NCBI RefSeq assembly: GCF_047229345.1
Contig: NZ_JBFTER010000085.1
Span: 1 to 22,396, forward strand
Length of the DNA stretch: 22,396 nt
Source: Cellulomonas_A sp047229345
Lineage (GTDB): Bacteria > Actinomycetota > Actinomycetes > Actinomycetales > Cellulomonadaceae
Direction: 5' to 3'
Part shown: positions 8,020-15,401 of the stretch, in pieces
Position numbering within the stretch: the stretch's first letter is position 1
Layout: every line of letters begins with the position of its first letter
The notes under the pieces: generated by a model
The model's input: the letters and a program-made list of their open reading frames with translations, nothing else
What the model was told of the DNA's origin: nothing
Database searches by the model: none
Made by a program: the position numbers and the translations under genes

Positions 8020-9071
8020 GGGGCGACTCCGTCCAGCGGGAGGCCGAGCGTCTCGGGGAGGCCGAGCGCGAGGTTGAGGGACTGCACGGCCGCGCCGGCG
8101 GTCCCCTTGACGAGGTTGTCGATCGCGGTGACCGTCACGACGCGGCCGGCACGCTCGTCGACGGCGACCTGGACGAGCGCGGTGTTGGCGCCGAGCGTCG
8201 CGGCGGTCGTCGGCCACTGCCCCTCGGGAAGCAGGTGCACGAACGGCTCGTCGCGGTACGCGTCCTCCCAGGCGGCGCGGACCGACGCGGGGTCGGTGCC
8301 GGGCACGAGGCGCGCGGTCGCGGTCGCGAGGATCCCGCGCGCCATCGGGACGAGCGTGGGGGTGAACGAGATGCTCACGTCCGCCGCACCCGCGACGCCG
8401 AGGTTCTGCTCGATCTCGGGGACGTGCCGGTGCGTGCCGCCGACGGCGTACGGCTGGGCCGCGCCGAGGGCCTCGCTCGCGAGCAGGTGGGTCTTGAGGG
8501 ACTTCCCCGCACCCGAGTAGCCGTTGGCGAGCACCGCCACGAGGTCGGTCGGCTCGATCAGCCCCGCGGCGATGCCGGGCTGGAGACCCAGCGTGACGGC
8601 CGTGACGTTGCAGCCCGGGACCGCGATGCGCCGGGTGCCCGCGAGCGCGGCGCGCTGGGCGGCGGGCGTCCGCTCCCCCGCGTGCAGCAGCTCGGGCAGC
8701 CCGTACGGCCAGGTGCCGGCGTGCGGGTTCCCGTAGAACGCCTCCCAGGCGGCGGCGTCGGCGAGCCGGTGGTCCGCGCCGAGGTCGACGGCGAGCGCGG
8801 CGTCCCCGAGCTCGGCCGCGACCGCGCCCGACGCGCCGTGCGGCAGCGCGAGGACGACGACGTCGTGACCTGCAAGCCGGTCGACCTCGGTCGGCGCGAG
8901 CACGCGGTCGGCGAGCCGGCGCAGGTGCGGCTGGTGCTGACCGAGCGGCGTCCCGGCGTTGGAGTGCGCCGTGACGGTCCGGATCTCGGCGTCGGGGTGG
9001 TCGAGCAGCAGGCGGAGCATCTCCCCGCCCGCGTACCCGCTCGCGCCGGCGACTGCCACGGTGAACGTCAT
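8016..9071 (-). CDS. argC: N-acetyl-gamma-glutamyl-phosphate reductase ArgC
   Basis: NADPH-dependent reductase that makes N-acetylglutamate semialdehyde. From the chosen start the protein has 351 residues: the Rossmann motif GASGYAGG at 9-16, the catalytic cysteine C154 in VPGCNVT, and the HRHVPEIEQ segment from 214. Three in-frame ATGs lie at 9083, 9077 and 9071. I chose 9071 because MTFTVAVAGASGYAGG is the usual family N terminus, and because a -10-like TATGGT at 9084-9079 ends seven bases before that A, as in leaderless actinobacterial genes. No Shine-Dalgarno precedes any of the three. First gene of the arg operon; ARG-box-like palindromes overlap its start. Confidence 0.95.
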   Translation of the reverse strand: MTFTVAVAGASGYAGGEMLRLLLDHPDAEIRTVTAHSNAGTPLGQHQPHLRRLADRVLAPTEVDRLAGHDVVVLALPHGASGAVAAELGDAALAVDLGADHRLADAAAWEAFYGNPHAGTWPYGLPELLHAGERTPAAQRAALAGTRRIAVPGCNVTAVTLGLQPGIAAGLIEPTDLVAVLANGYSGAGKSLKTHLLASEALGAAQPYAVGGTHRHVPEIEQNLGVAGAADVSISFTPTLVPMARGILATATARLVPGTDPASVRAAWEDAYRDEPFVHLLPEGQWPTTAATLGANTALVQVAVDERAGRVVTVTAIDNLVKGTAGAAVQSLNLALGLPETLGLPLDGVAP

Positions 9072-9108
9072 GTGCATGACCATACACGGGACTGCATAGT
9101 CATCGCGA
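9071..9108 (-). promoter_or_regulatory. Tandem ARG-box-like operator over the argC promoter
   Basis: Read on the minus strand, TGTATGGTCATGCA at 9086-9073 fits the ARG-box geometry (TGAAT, four bases, ATTCA), with four of five matches in each half. A second, weaker copy, GCGATGACTATGCA at 9106-9093, has a good right half and a poor left half. The centres are 20 bp apart, about two helical turns, matching the paired boxes bound by one ArgR hexamer in other bacteria. The promoter-proximal box contains the candidate -10 hexamer and abuts the start codon, so bound ArgR would block polymerase. Binding is inferred, not shown. Confidence 0.6.
9079..9084 (-). promoter_or_regulatory. Candidate -10 element of a leaderless argC transcript
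   Basis: TATGGT fits the actinobacterial TANNNT -10 pattern and stands seven bases before the A of the ATG at 9071, the spacing expected when transcription starts at the start codon. No convincing -35 is visible. Confidence 0.4.
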
Positions 9109-9113
9109 CCGAC

Positions 9114-9554
9114 TTACGCGCCGACCTGCTCCCGCACCTGCCGCTTGGTCCGCTCGAGCATGCCGGTCATCCCGCGCAGCCGCAGCGGGCTGACCGCCTC
9201 GGTGAGCCCGATGGTGAACGGGTAGTCGTCGGGCAGGGCGAGCACCTCGTCGGCCGTCAGCCCCTCGAGGCCCTCCGCGAGGATGGCCGCGAAGCCCCGC
9301 GTCGTGGGTGCCTCGGGCGGCGCGGAGGCGTAGAAGTGCACGATCCCGTCGGAATCGACCTCCGAGAAAGCGCGCACGGGCGACTGGCACTCCTCGACGC
9401 GCTCGAGCAGGCCCGGCTGCGCGGCGTAGCGCTCCGGCAGCTCGGGCAGCTCGCGGGAGAACTCGAGCAGCAGCTGCAGGCGGTCCGGCTGCGGGACGGC
9501 GAGGAACTCCTCGCGGATCCGCGCGAAGGCCTCGGGGACGTGGGACTCAGCCAT
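9114..9554 (-). CDS. sufE: SufE-family sulfur acceptor
   Basis: Small cytoplasmic protein that takes persulfide sulfur from a cysteine desulfurase and passes it on for Fe-S cluster assembly. The protein has 146 residues. The sulfur-carrying cysteine is C56 in EECQSPV, matching the active-site loop of E. coli SufE (Cys51 region). The ATG is preceded by GGAGG about 9 nt upstream; the stop is TAA. It follows the sulfurtransferase gene by 48 nt on the same strand, so the two are probably co-transcribed. It lies away from any suf operon and 42 nt upstream of argC, which appears to have its own promoter. Confidence 0.92.
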   Translation of the reverse strand: MAESHVPEAFARIREEFLAVPQPDRLQLLLEFSRELPELPERYAAQPGLLERVEECQSPVRAFSEVDSDGIVHFYASAPPEAPTTRGFAAILAEGLEGLTADEVLALPDDYPFTIGLTEAVSPLRLRGMTGMLERTKRQVREQVGA

Positions 9555-9602
9555 GGGACCGATCCTCCCACCTTCTCCGGACCGCCCGGCAGGCCGCGTG
9601 CC

Positions 9603-10505
9603 TCACGCCGGGAGGCTCCCCGGCTCCTCGCCCTTGACGATCGGGACGCGCACCGAGTTGCCCCACTCGGTCCACGAGCCGTCGTAGTTGCGCACGTCCT
9701 CCAGGCCCAGCAGGTGCTTGAGCGCGAACCACGTGTGGCTCGACCGCTCGCCGATGCGGCAGTACGTGATGACCCGGTCCTCGGGCGTCAGGCCGAGGCC
9801 GCCGTCCTGGTAGATCGCCTCGAGCTCGGCGCGCGACTTGTACGTCCCGTCGGCCGCCACGGCCGTCGCCCACGGCACGTTGCGCGCCGTCGGGATGTGG
9901 CCCGTGCGCAGCGCACCCTCGTTCGGGTAGTCGGGCATGTGCGCGAGCTCGCCCGTGTACTCCTTGGGCGAGCGGATGTCGACGATCGGGTTCCCGAGGT
10001 GCGCGAGGACGTCCTCCTTGAACGCGCGCAGCGTCCGGTCGTCGCGCTCGACGACGGGGTACTCGACGGGCGTCGGCGTCGGGACCTCGGTCGTGAGCTC
10101 GCGGCCCTCGGCGATCCACGTGTTCCGGCCGCCGTCGAGCAGGCGCACGTCCTCGTGGCCGAACAGCGAGAGCACCCACAGGGTGTAGGCCGCCCACCAG
10201 TTGTTCTTGTCGCCGTAGATCACGACGGTCGTGTCGCGACCGATGCCCTTGGAGCCCAGCAGCTGCGCGAGACGCTCGCCGTCCACGTAGTCGCGCACGT
10301 CGGCGTCGTTGAGGTCCGTGTGCCAGTCGATCTTGACCGCACCCGGGATGTGCCCGGTCTCGTAGAGCAGCACGTCCTCGTCCGACTCGACGACCACGAG
10401 ACCCTCGGCGCCGAGGTGGTCGGCGAGCCACTGGGTCGTCACGAGACGCTCCGGGTGCGCGTACTGCGCGAGCTTCTCCGACGTCGTGTCGATCTCCACC
10501 GTCAT
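9603..10505 (-). CDS. Thiosulfate sulfurtransferase (rhodanese), CysA/SseA type
   Basis: Two-domain rhodanese of 300 residues. The N-terminal domain (about 18-140) is the inactive type; the C-terminal domain (about 160-290) has the catalytic cysteine C249 in the loop CRIGERS (249-255). Segments such as HIPGAVKIDWHTDL, NNWWAAY, LLDGG and NYDGSWTEWG closely match mycobacterial CysA2/CysA3. It should form a cysteine persulfide from thiosulfate or a similar donor. The ATG at 10505 has GGAG 5 nt upstream; the open frame continues further upstream but without a conserved sequence. It is the promoter-proximal gene of a pair with sufE and is divergent from the oxidoreductase at 10630. Confidence 0.93.
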   Translation of the reverse strand: MTVEIDTTSEKLAQYAHPERLVTTQWLADHLGAEGLVVVESDEDVLLYETGHIPGAVKIDWHTDLNDADVRDYVDGERLAQLLGSKGIGRDTTVVIYGDKNNWWAAYTLWVLSLFGHEDVRLLDGGRNTWIAEGRELTTEVPTPTPVEYPVVERDDRTLRAFKEDVLAHLGNPIVDIRSPKEYTGELAHMPDYPNEGALRTGHIPTARNVPWATAVAADGTYKSRAELEAIYQDGGLGLTPEDRVITYCRIGERSSHTWFALKHLLGLEDVRNYDGSWTEWGNSVRVPIVKGEEPGSLPA

Positions 10506-10599
10506 GCCAGCTCCGTCCGCCGTGGAGCCCCCGTCGGACCCCGCGGGCCTGAGCCTGCGAGCGCGGCGCGGCACGCGTCAAGGCAGGACGGCGAGGTGC

Positions 10600-10620
10600 A
10601 CACATCGTGAGACGACGTGT
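10600..10620. repeat. Imperfect inverted repeat, candidate operator
   Basis: Arms ACACATCGT (10600-10608) and ACGACGTGT (10612-10620) are inverted copies with one mismatch, separated by GAG. It lies in the 124-bp space between two divergent genes, ending 9 nt before the oxidoreductase start. Size and position suit a dimeric regulator, but no regulator gene is adjacent and I recognise no known operator. Confidence 0.35.
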
Positions 10621-10629
10621 CCGCCGCGG

Positions 10630-11649
10630 ATGATCCGGCCCGCGCCCGGCGTTGCGCCCGGCGTGCAGACGATCCAGGCCGGCAGCGCCGGCGGCCCCGA
10701 GGTCCTCGAGCTCGTCGAGCTCCCCACGCCCGAGCCCGGGCCCGGCCAGGTGCGCGTGCGCGTCGCCGCGGCGGGCGTGAACTTCATCGACACCTACCGC
10801 CGCTCAGGGCTGTACCCCGTCCCGTTCCCGCACGTCGTGGGCGGCGAGGGCGCGGGCACGGTCGAGGCCCTCGGCGACGGGGTCACCGGGACAGCCGTGG
10901 GCGACCGCGTCGCGTGGGCGTCCGGCGCACCCGGCTCGTACGCGGAGCAGGTGCTGCTCGACGTGGAGCACGCGGTGCCGGTGCCCGCGGGCGTCGACCT
11001 CACGACCGCCGCGGCGCTGCTGCTCCAGGGGATGACCGCGCACTACCTCGTCGCGTCGACGTTCCCCGTCGCCGCCGGCCAGGACGTGCTCGTGCACGCC
11101 GCGGCCGGAGGCGTGGGGCTGCTCCTGACCCAGCTCGCCGTCGCGCGCGGCGCCCGCGTGCTGGCCACCGTCGGCGCTGCCGAGAAGGAGGACCTGGCGC
11201 GCGGCGCCGGGGCCACCGAGGTGATCCGGTACGACCTGCTCGACGACCTCGCGGCCGAGCTGCCCGCGCGCGTGCGCGAGCTCACCGGCGGCGCCGGCGT
11301 CCACACGGTGTTCGACGGCGTCGGGCGCGCGACGTTCGACGCCTCGCTCGCGTCGCTGCGCCCGCGCGGCGGCCTCGCGCTGTTCGGCGCCGCGTCCGGT
11401 CCCGTCCCCCCGCTCGACCCCCAGCGGCTCAACGCCGCCGGGTCGCTGTTCCTGACCCGCCCCACGCTCGCGCACTACACCGCGACGCGCGAGGAGCTGC
11501 TGTGGCGGGCCGGCGAGCTGCTCGACGCGGTCGCCGCCGGCACGCTCGACGTCCGGGTCGGGGCGACGTTCGCGCTGCGCGACGCCGCGGAGGCGCACCG
11601 CGCGCTCGAGGGGCGTGCGACGACCGGGAAGGTCGTCCTGCTCCCGTGA
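10630..11649 (+). CDS. Zinc-free quinone oxidoreductase (MDR family, QOR-like)
   Basis: NADPH-dependent oxidoreductase of the medium-chain dehydrogenase/reductase superfamily, 339 residues. The N-terminal GroES-like domain (about 13-125) contains GVNFIDTYRRSGLYP, typical of NADPH:quinone reductase. The Rossmann domain (about 130-270) has the nucleotide loop AAAGGVG at 157-163. The zinc ligands of alcohol dehydrogenases are absent. The physiological substrate is unknown. The ATG at 10630 has no clear Shine-Dalgarno; GTG at 10663 would give a protein starting MQTIQAG, closer to the family's usual N terminus, so the start is uncertain. Its stop overlaps the next gene as GTGA. Confidence 0.9.
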   Translation: MIRPAPGVAPGVQTIQAGSAGGPEVLELVELPTPEPGPGQVRVRVAAAGVNFIDTYRRSGLYPVPFPHVVGGEGAGTVEALGDGVTGTAVGDRVAWASGAPGSYAEQVLLDVEHAVPVPAGVDLTTAAALLLQGMTAHYLVASTFPVAAGQDVLVHAAAGGVGLLLTQLAVARGARVLATVGAAEKEDLARGAGATEVIRYDLLDDLAAELPARVRELTGGAGVHTVFDGVGRATFDASLASLRPRGGLALFGAASGPVPPLDPQRLNAAGSLFLTRPTLAHYTATREELLWRAGELLDAVAAGTLDVRVGATFALRDAAEAHRALEGRATTGKVVLLP

Positions 11650-12176
11650 GCGTCCCGCTGCCCGCAGCCGGCACACCCGTCCCGCGCGCGGCACGCCTGG
11701 ACGACGTCCCCGCGCTCGCCGTGCTCAACGACGCCGCGGTCCCGGCCGTCAACGCGCTGGGTGCCGCCGGGCTGGCCGCGCACCTGCCCGCGTGCGACGT
11801 CGCGCTCGTCGTCGACGACCCCGCGACCGGCGCGCCGCTCGCGTTCCTGCTCGCGCTCGCCCCCGGCGCCGCGTACGCGAGCGAGAACTACCGGTGGTTC
11901 TCGACGCACCGGCCCGGCTCGCTCTACGTCGACCGGATCGTCGTCGCGCCGCACGGTCACGGTCGCGGCGTGGGCCGTGCGCTCTACGGCGCGGTCGACG
12001 ACGCCGCCGTCCGGGCCGGGCTCGCCGAGGTCACGTGCGAGGTCAACCTCGACCCGCCCAACCCGTCGTCGCTCGCGTTCCACCGGCGGCTCGGGTTCGC
12101 GCAGGTCGGCGAGCAGCTGACGTCCGGGGGAACGGTCCGGGTCGCGCTGCTCGCGCGCGGGGTCGGCGCGGCCTGA
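11646..12176 (+). CDS. GNAT-family N-acetyltransferase
   Basis: Predicted acetyl-CoA-dependent acetyltransferase, 176 residues. The acetyl-CoA loop (motif A) is HGRGVGRALY at 105-114, after the beta-strand SLYVDRIVVAP; the C-terminal SLAFHRRLGF (142-151) is the usual motif B region. The substrate is unknown; small-molecule or protein amines are both possible. The GTG start at 11646 overlaps the oxidoreductase stop (GTGA), so the two are translated together, but I see no biochemical link between them. A hairpin terminator follows within 12 nt. Confidence 0.9.
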   Translation: MSVPLPAAGTPVPRAARLDDVPALAVLNDAAVPAVNALGAAGLAAHLPACDVALVVDDPATGAPLAFLLALAPGAAYASENYRWFSTHRPGSLYVDRIVVAPHGHGRGVGRALYGAVDDAAVRAGLAEVTCEVNLDPPNPSSLAFHRRLGFAQVGEQLTSGGTVRVALLARGVGAA

Positions 12177-12187
12177 GCTCCGCCCGG

Positions 12188-12219
12188 GGCTCCGCACCGC
12201 GCGCTCGCGGTGCGGAGCC
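12188..12219. terminator. Bidirectional hairpin terminator
   Basis: A perfect 14-bp stem: GGCTCCGCACCGCG at 12188-12201 and its complement at 12206-12219, with loop CGCT. It fills the 48-bp gap between two convergent genes (the acetyltransferase ending at 12176 and thiD/tenA ending at 12225). No U tract on either strand, as is common for actinobacterial terminators. Confidence 0.8.
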
Positions 12220-12224
12220 GCCCC

Positions 12225-13826
12225 TCAGCGCACGGCGGCGGGCTCGGGCTCGGTCGACACCCGCGACGGCCGGGGCCACGACGGCATCGACGTGCCCTGG
12301 GCGAAGAACAGCCACTCGTGCCGGCACGAGCGCACGAAGGCCTCGAGCATCCGCGCGCGCCCGGCCGGACCGGCGGAGCGCGCGGCGTCGTCGGTCAGCT
12401 CGCGCGCCCGGTCCGACGCCCGCGCGAACTCGGGGTCGCCGTAGGTCGCGATCCAGTCGGCGTACGGGTGCCCGTCGAGCTCGGCGCGGGCGAGCAGGCG
12501 CGCGCCGATGTCCGCGTACAGCCAGTAGCACGGGAGCACCGCGGCGAGCAGCTCCGCGTACGAGCCGCTCGCCGCGACCGCCCGCAGGTGGTCGGTGTAC
12601 GCGGCGGTCACCGGTGACGTCGTCGCACCGCCCGCCGCGACGCCGTACCTCCCGAGCCAGCGACGGTGGAGGTCCGACTCGACCGCGAGGCAGTGGTGCG
12701 CGCCGCGCGCGAAGAACTCCTGCGCCCCGCGGTCCGGGGCCAGCTCGCTCGCCCGAGCCAGGACGCGGGAGTACTCGCGCAGGTACAGCGCGTCCTGCGC
12801 GAGGTAGAACGCGAACTGCTCCGCCTCGAGCGTCCCGGCGGCGAGCCCGCGGACGAACGCGAGCTCGTCGCACGCCTCCCGCAGGTCCGCGACCTGCTCC
12901 CACGCCTCGTCGGTGAAGCGCCGCGCGCTCCCCTGCCGGTGCGCGTGGTCCACGGGACCGTTGCCCGTGCCGACCTGCAGAGCACCGCCGGCCCGGAGGG
13001 CGCCCGTGAGCCACTGCTTGGCCTCGCGCACCGCCGCGACCCAGTCGTCGCGCTGCGGGCGCAGCGTCGCGACCGCGGCGGACAGCGAGCAGCCGGTCCC
13101 GTGCGTGTGGAGCGTCGCGACGCGAGGCGCGTCGATCTCGACGGTCGCCTCCGCGGTCACGACGGCGTCCGGGCTCCGGCCCGGCTCCCCCGCGAGGTGA
13201 CCGCCCTTGACCAGCACCGCGGTGCCGTGCCGGCGCGCGAGCCGGGCACCCTGGTCGAGCGCCTCGGGCCACGTGGCAGCGACCGGCTCGCCCAGCAGGA
13301 CCGCGAGCTCGGGCAGGTTGGGCGTCACGAGGTCGGCGTGCGCGAGCAGCGACCGGACCGCGTCCTCGGCCCCGCCGTCCAGCAGACGGTCGCCGCTCGT
13401 CGCGACCATCACCGGGTCGAGCACCACGTACGGCGGCCGGTGCACCGCGAGCCACGCGCCGAGCTCGCGGGCGACGGCCTCGGTCGCGACCATGCCGATC
13501 TTCAGCGCGTCGACCGTGACGTCGTCGCTCACCGCGTCGAGCTGTGCGCGCAGGAACGCGGGATCCGGGACGTGGCTCGTGCGCACGCCGCGGGTGTTCT
13601 GCGCGACGAGCGCGGTGACCACGGCCATGCCGTACCCGCCGTGCGCCGCGATCGACTTGAGGTCCGCCTGGATGCCCGCACCGCCGGTCGGGTCGGTGCC
13701 CGCGACCGACAGGACGCGCGGACGGCTCGGGCCGCCCGGCGCGCCGAAGCGGAGGCGGTCCGGCGCGTCGTCGGGGCCGGCCGGTTCGTCCGCCGGCACG
13801 GCGACGCCCCCGACGGGCGCGGTCAC
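12225..13826 (-). CDS. thiD: ThiD-TenA fusion: HMP(-P) kinase and aminopyrimidine aminohydrolase
   Basis: A 533-residue, two-domain thiamine enzyme. The ThiD half (about 36-290, ribokinase fold) has GTDPTGGAGIQAD at 43-55, VLDPVMVATSG at 135-145, VKGGH at 206-210 and the anion-hole motif GTGC with C246; it phosphorylates hydroxymethylpyrimidine and its phosphate. The TenA half (about 302-520) has YLAQD at 341-345, the catalytic cysteine C433 in PCYWLY, and E504 in RHEW. These are the residues of active thiaminase II/aminopyrimidine hydrolases, so base salvage is likely. The first 35 residues are a low-complexity extension. The GTG start overlaps the thiE stop (GTGA); the longer open frame upstream is not conserved. 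Confidence 0.94.
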   Translation of the reverse strand: MTAPVGGVAVPADEPAGPDDAPDRLRFGAPGGPSRPRVLSVAGTDPTGGAGIQADLKSIAAHGGYGMAVVTALVAQNTRGVRTSHVPDPAFLRAQLDAVSDDVTVDALKIGMVATEAVARELGAWLAVHRPPYVVLDPVMVATSGDRLLDGGAEDAVRSLLAHADLVTPNLPELAVLLGEPVAATWPEALDQGARLARRHGTAVLVKGGHLAGEPGRSPDAVVTAEATVEIDAPRVATLHTHGTGCSLSAAVATLRPQRDDWVAAVREAKQWLTGALRAGGALQVGTGNGPVDHAHRQGSARRFTDEAWEQVADLREACDELAFVRGLAAGTLEAEQFAFYLAQDALYLREYSRVLARASELAPDRGAQEFFARGAHHCLAVESDLHRRWLGRYGVAAGGATTSPVTAAYTDHLRAVAASGSYAELLAAVLPCYWLYADIGARLLARAELDGHPYADWIATYGDPEFARASDRARELTDDAARSAGPAGRARMLEAFVRSCRHEWLFFAQGTSMPSWPRPSRVSTEPEPAAVR

Positions 13827-14509
13827 GAGGCGCTCGCGGCGTGCGAGCGGGCCCGGGCCCACGCGGCGACGAGCTCGGTGGCTGCGGCGTACGGCGCGGG
13901 GTGCGCGCACACCGCGGACACCACCGCGAGGCCCACGGCGCCCGCGAGGCGGACGGGCTCGGCGTCCTCGACGGTCAGCCCGCCGATCGCGACGACCGGC
14001 AGCGTCGAGCGGCGCGCGACGGCGGCGAGCCCGTCGAGCCCGATGGGGTCCGCGGCGTCGGGCTTGGTCGGGGTCGCCCGCACCGGTCCGGCGCCGAGGT
14101 AGTCGACGACGCCGGTCCGCAGCGCCGCGTCGACGTCCTCGTCACGCGCGGCCGAGACGCCGATCAGCGTCCCGGCGCCCAGCAGCCGCCGCGCGTCGAC
14201 GGCCGGGAGGTCGGACTGCCCGAGGTGCACGCCGTCGACCCGCGCTCCCCGGCGACGGGCCGCGAGCACGACGTCGACCCGGTCGTCGACCACGAGCGCG
14301 GGCGGGCCGACGAACCGCGCGAGCCGGCCGGCCGCGGCGACCGTGAGGTCGAGCAGCGCCCGCACGTCGCGGTCCTTCGCGCGCAGCTGGACGACACCGA
14401 GCCCGGCGTGCGCCGCCGCGTCCACGACGTCGAGCGGATCGTGCCCGGCCCGCTCGCAGACGGCGGCGTCGAGCACGAGGTACGGCCCGGGCGGCAGCGC
14501 GGCGCTCAT
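13823..14509 (-). CDS. thiE: Thiamine-phosphate synthase ThiE
   Basis: Condenses HMP diphosphate with thiazole phosphate to give thiamine monophosphate. The 228-residue TIM-barrel protein has QLRAKD at 41-46 (diphosphate/Mg site), DGVHLGQSDLP at 92-102, GVSA at 117-120, and the phosphate-binding YLGAGPVRATPTK at 137-149. The ATG overlaps the thiM stop (ATGA); only a weak G-rich sequence precedes it, so translation is probably coupled. It sits between thiM and the thiD/tenA fusion, whose two products it joins. Open frame extends upstream inside thiM but has no conserved sequence. Confidence 0.95.
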   Translation of the reverse strand: MSAALPPGPYLVLDAAVCERAGHDPLDVVDAAAHAGLGVVQLRAKDRDVRALLDLTVAAAGRLARFVGPPALVVDDRVDVVLAARRRGARVDGVHLGQSDLPAVDARRLLGAGTLIGVSAARDEDVDAALRTGVVDYLGAGPVRATPTKPDAADPIGLDGLAAVARRSTLPVVAIGGLTVEDAEPVRLAGAVGLAVVSAVCAHPAPYAAATELVAAWARARSHAASAS

Positions 14510-15393
14510 GCGCGGGCCCCGGCAGCCGTCAGCGCGCCGACGTGCAGACCTGCGGCCGCCCGCTCGACGAGCGTGTCCGCGGTCAGGGCGTGCACGGCGT
14601 CGACGAACGCCGCCGCGAACGACCCGGGCCCGCGCGCCACGAGGGCGGCGTCGGTCGCGGCCTCGTTGAACCAGGCGCTGGCCGTCACCGCCGCGACGAG
14701 GGGGCTCGCGACGGCGCTCGTCGCGGCGACGAGCCCGCCGAGCGCGCACCCGCCCCCGGTCATCATGGTCAGGAGCGGGTCGCCGCCGGTGAGCCGCACG
14801 ACGGTCACGCCGTCGGTCACGAGGTCCGTCGCCCCCGACACCGCCACGACCGCCCCGGTGCGCCCGGCGATCGCCACGGCGGCGGCGAGCGCGTCGTCGA
14901 CGTCGTCACGCGCGTCGACCCCGCGGCCCGTGGACGCCAGCCCCGCGAGCGCCCGGATCTCGCTCGCGTTACCCCGGACCACCGCCGGGGTGTGCACGAG
15001 GATCTCGGCCGCGAGACGCGTCCGCAGCGAGAGCACCCCGACCGCGACCGGGTCGAGGACCCACGGCGTGCGGGCGCCCTCCGCTGCGGCCACCGTCGAG
15101 CGGATCGACACGCGGTGGTCCGCACCCATCGTCCCGAGGTTCACGAGCACCGCGTCCGCGACGTGCGCGAGCTCCTCCGCCTCGCCCGGCGTCGCGACCA
15201 TCGCCGGGGAGGCACCCGCGGCGAGCAGCACGTTCGCGACCAGGTTGACCGTGACCTCGTTCGTGAGGCACTGGACGAACGGTGTGCGGTGCCGGACCTG
15301 CTTGGCGGCCTCGTGCACGGCGTCGAGGAGCGCGTCACGCCCCGCGGCCGAGCCGGCCGGTGCGGCCGCGTCGTTCTCAGGCGCATGAGTCAT
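14506..15393 (-). CDS. thiM: Hydroxyethylthiazole kinase ThiM
   Basis: Phosphorylates hydroxyethylthiazole for thiamine salvage. The 295-residue ribokinase-like protein has QCLTNEVTVN at 41-50, WVLDPVAVG at 111-119, RGNASEI at 140-146, and the GGGC motif with catalytic-site C216. The ATG at 15393 lies nine bases after AAGGGA, the 3' end of the TPP riboswitch, which probably doubles as the Shine-Dalgarno. Two other ATGs lie between but open only two-codon frames. First gene of thiM-thiE-thiD/tenA. No thiC, thiG or thiS is present here, so this operon is for salvage. Confidence 0.96.
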   Translation of the reverse strand: MTHAPENDAAAPAGSAAGRDALLDAVHEAAKQVRHRTPFVQCLTNEVTVNLVANVLLAAGASPAMVATPGEAEELAHVADAVLVNLGTMGADHRVSIRSTVAAAEGARTPWVLDPVAVGVLSLRTRLAAEILVHTPAVVRGNASEIRALAGLASTGRGVDARDDVDDALAAAVAIAGRTGAVVAVSGATDLVTDGVTVVRLTGGDPLLTMMTGGGCALGGLVAATSAVASPLVAAVTASAWFNEAATDAALVARGPGSFAAAFVDAVHALTADTLVERAAAGLHVGALTAAGARA

Positions 15394-15401
15394 CTCATGA
15401 C

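Noticed and set aside
10486..10629. Longer N terminus for the quinone oxidoreductase, or an extra small gene
   Set aside because: The upstream stretch overlaps the sulfurtransferase start region and encodes no conserved sequence; it is better read as a shared divergent promoter region.
10630..12176. Oxidoreductase-acetyltransferase pair as a horizontally acquired island
   Set aside because: Base composition and codon choice match the surroundings, there are no flanking repeats, integrase or tRNA, and the pair ends at an ordinary shared terminator.
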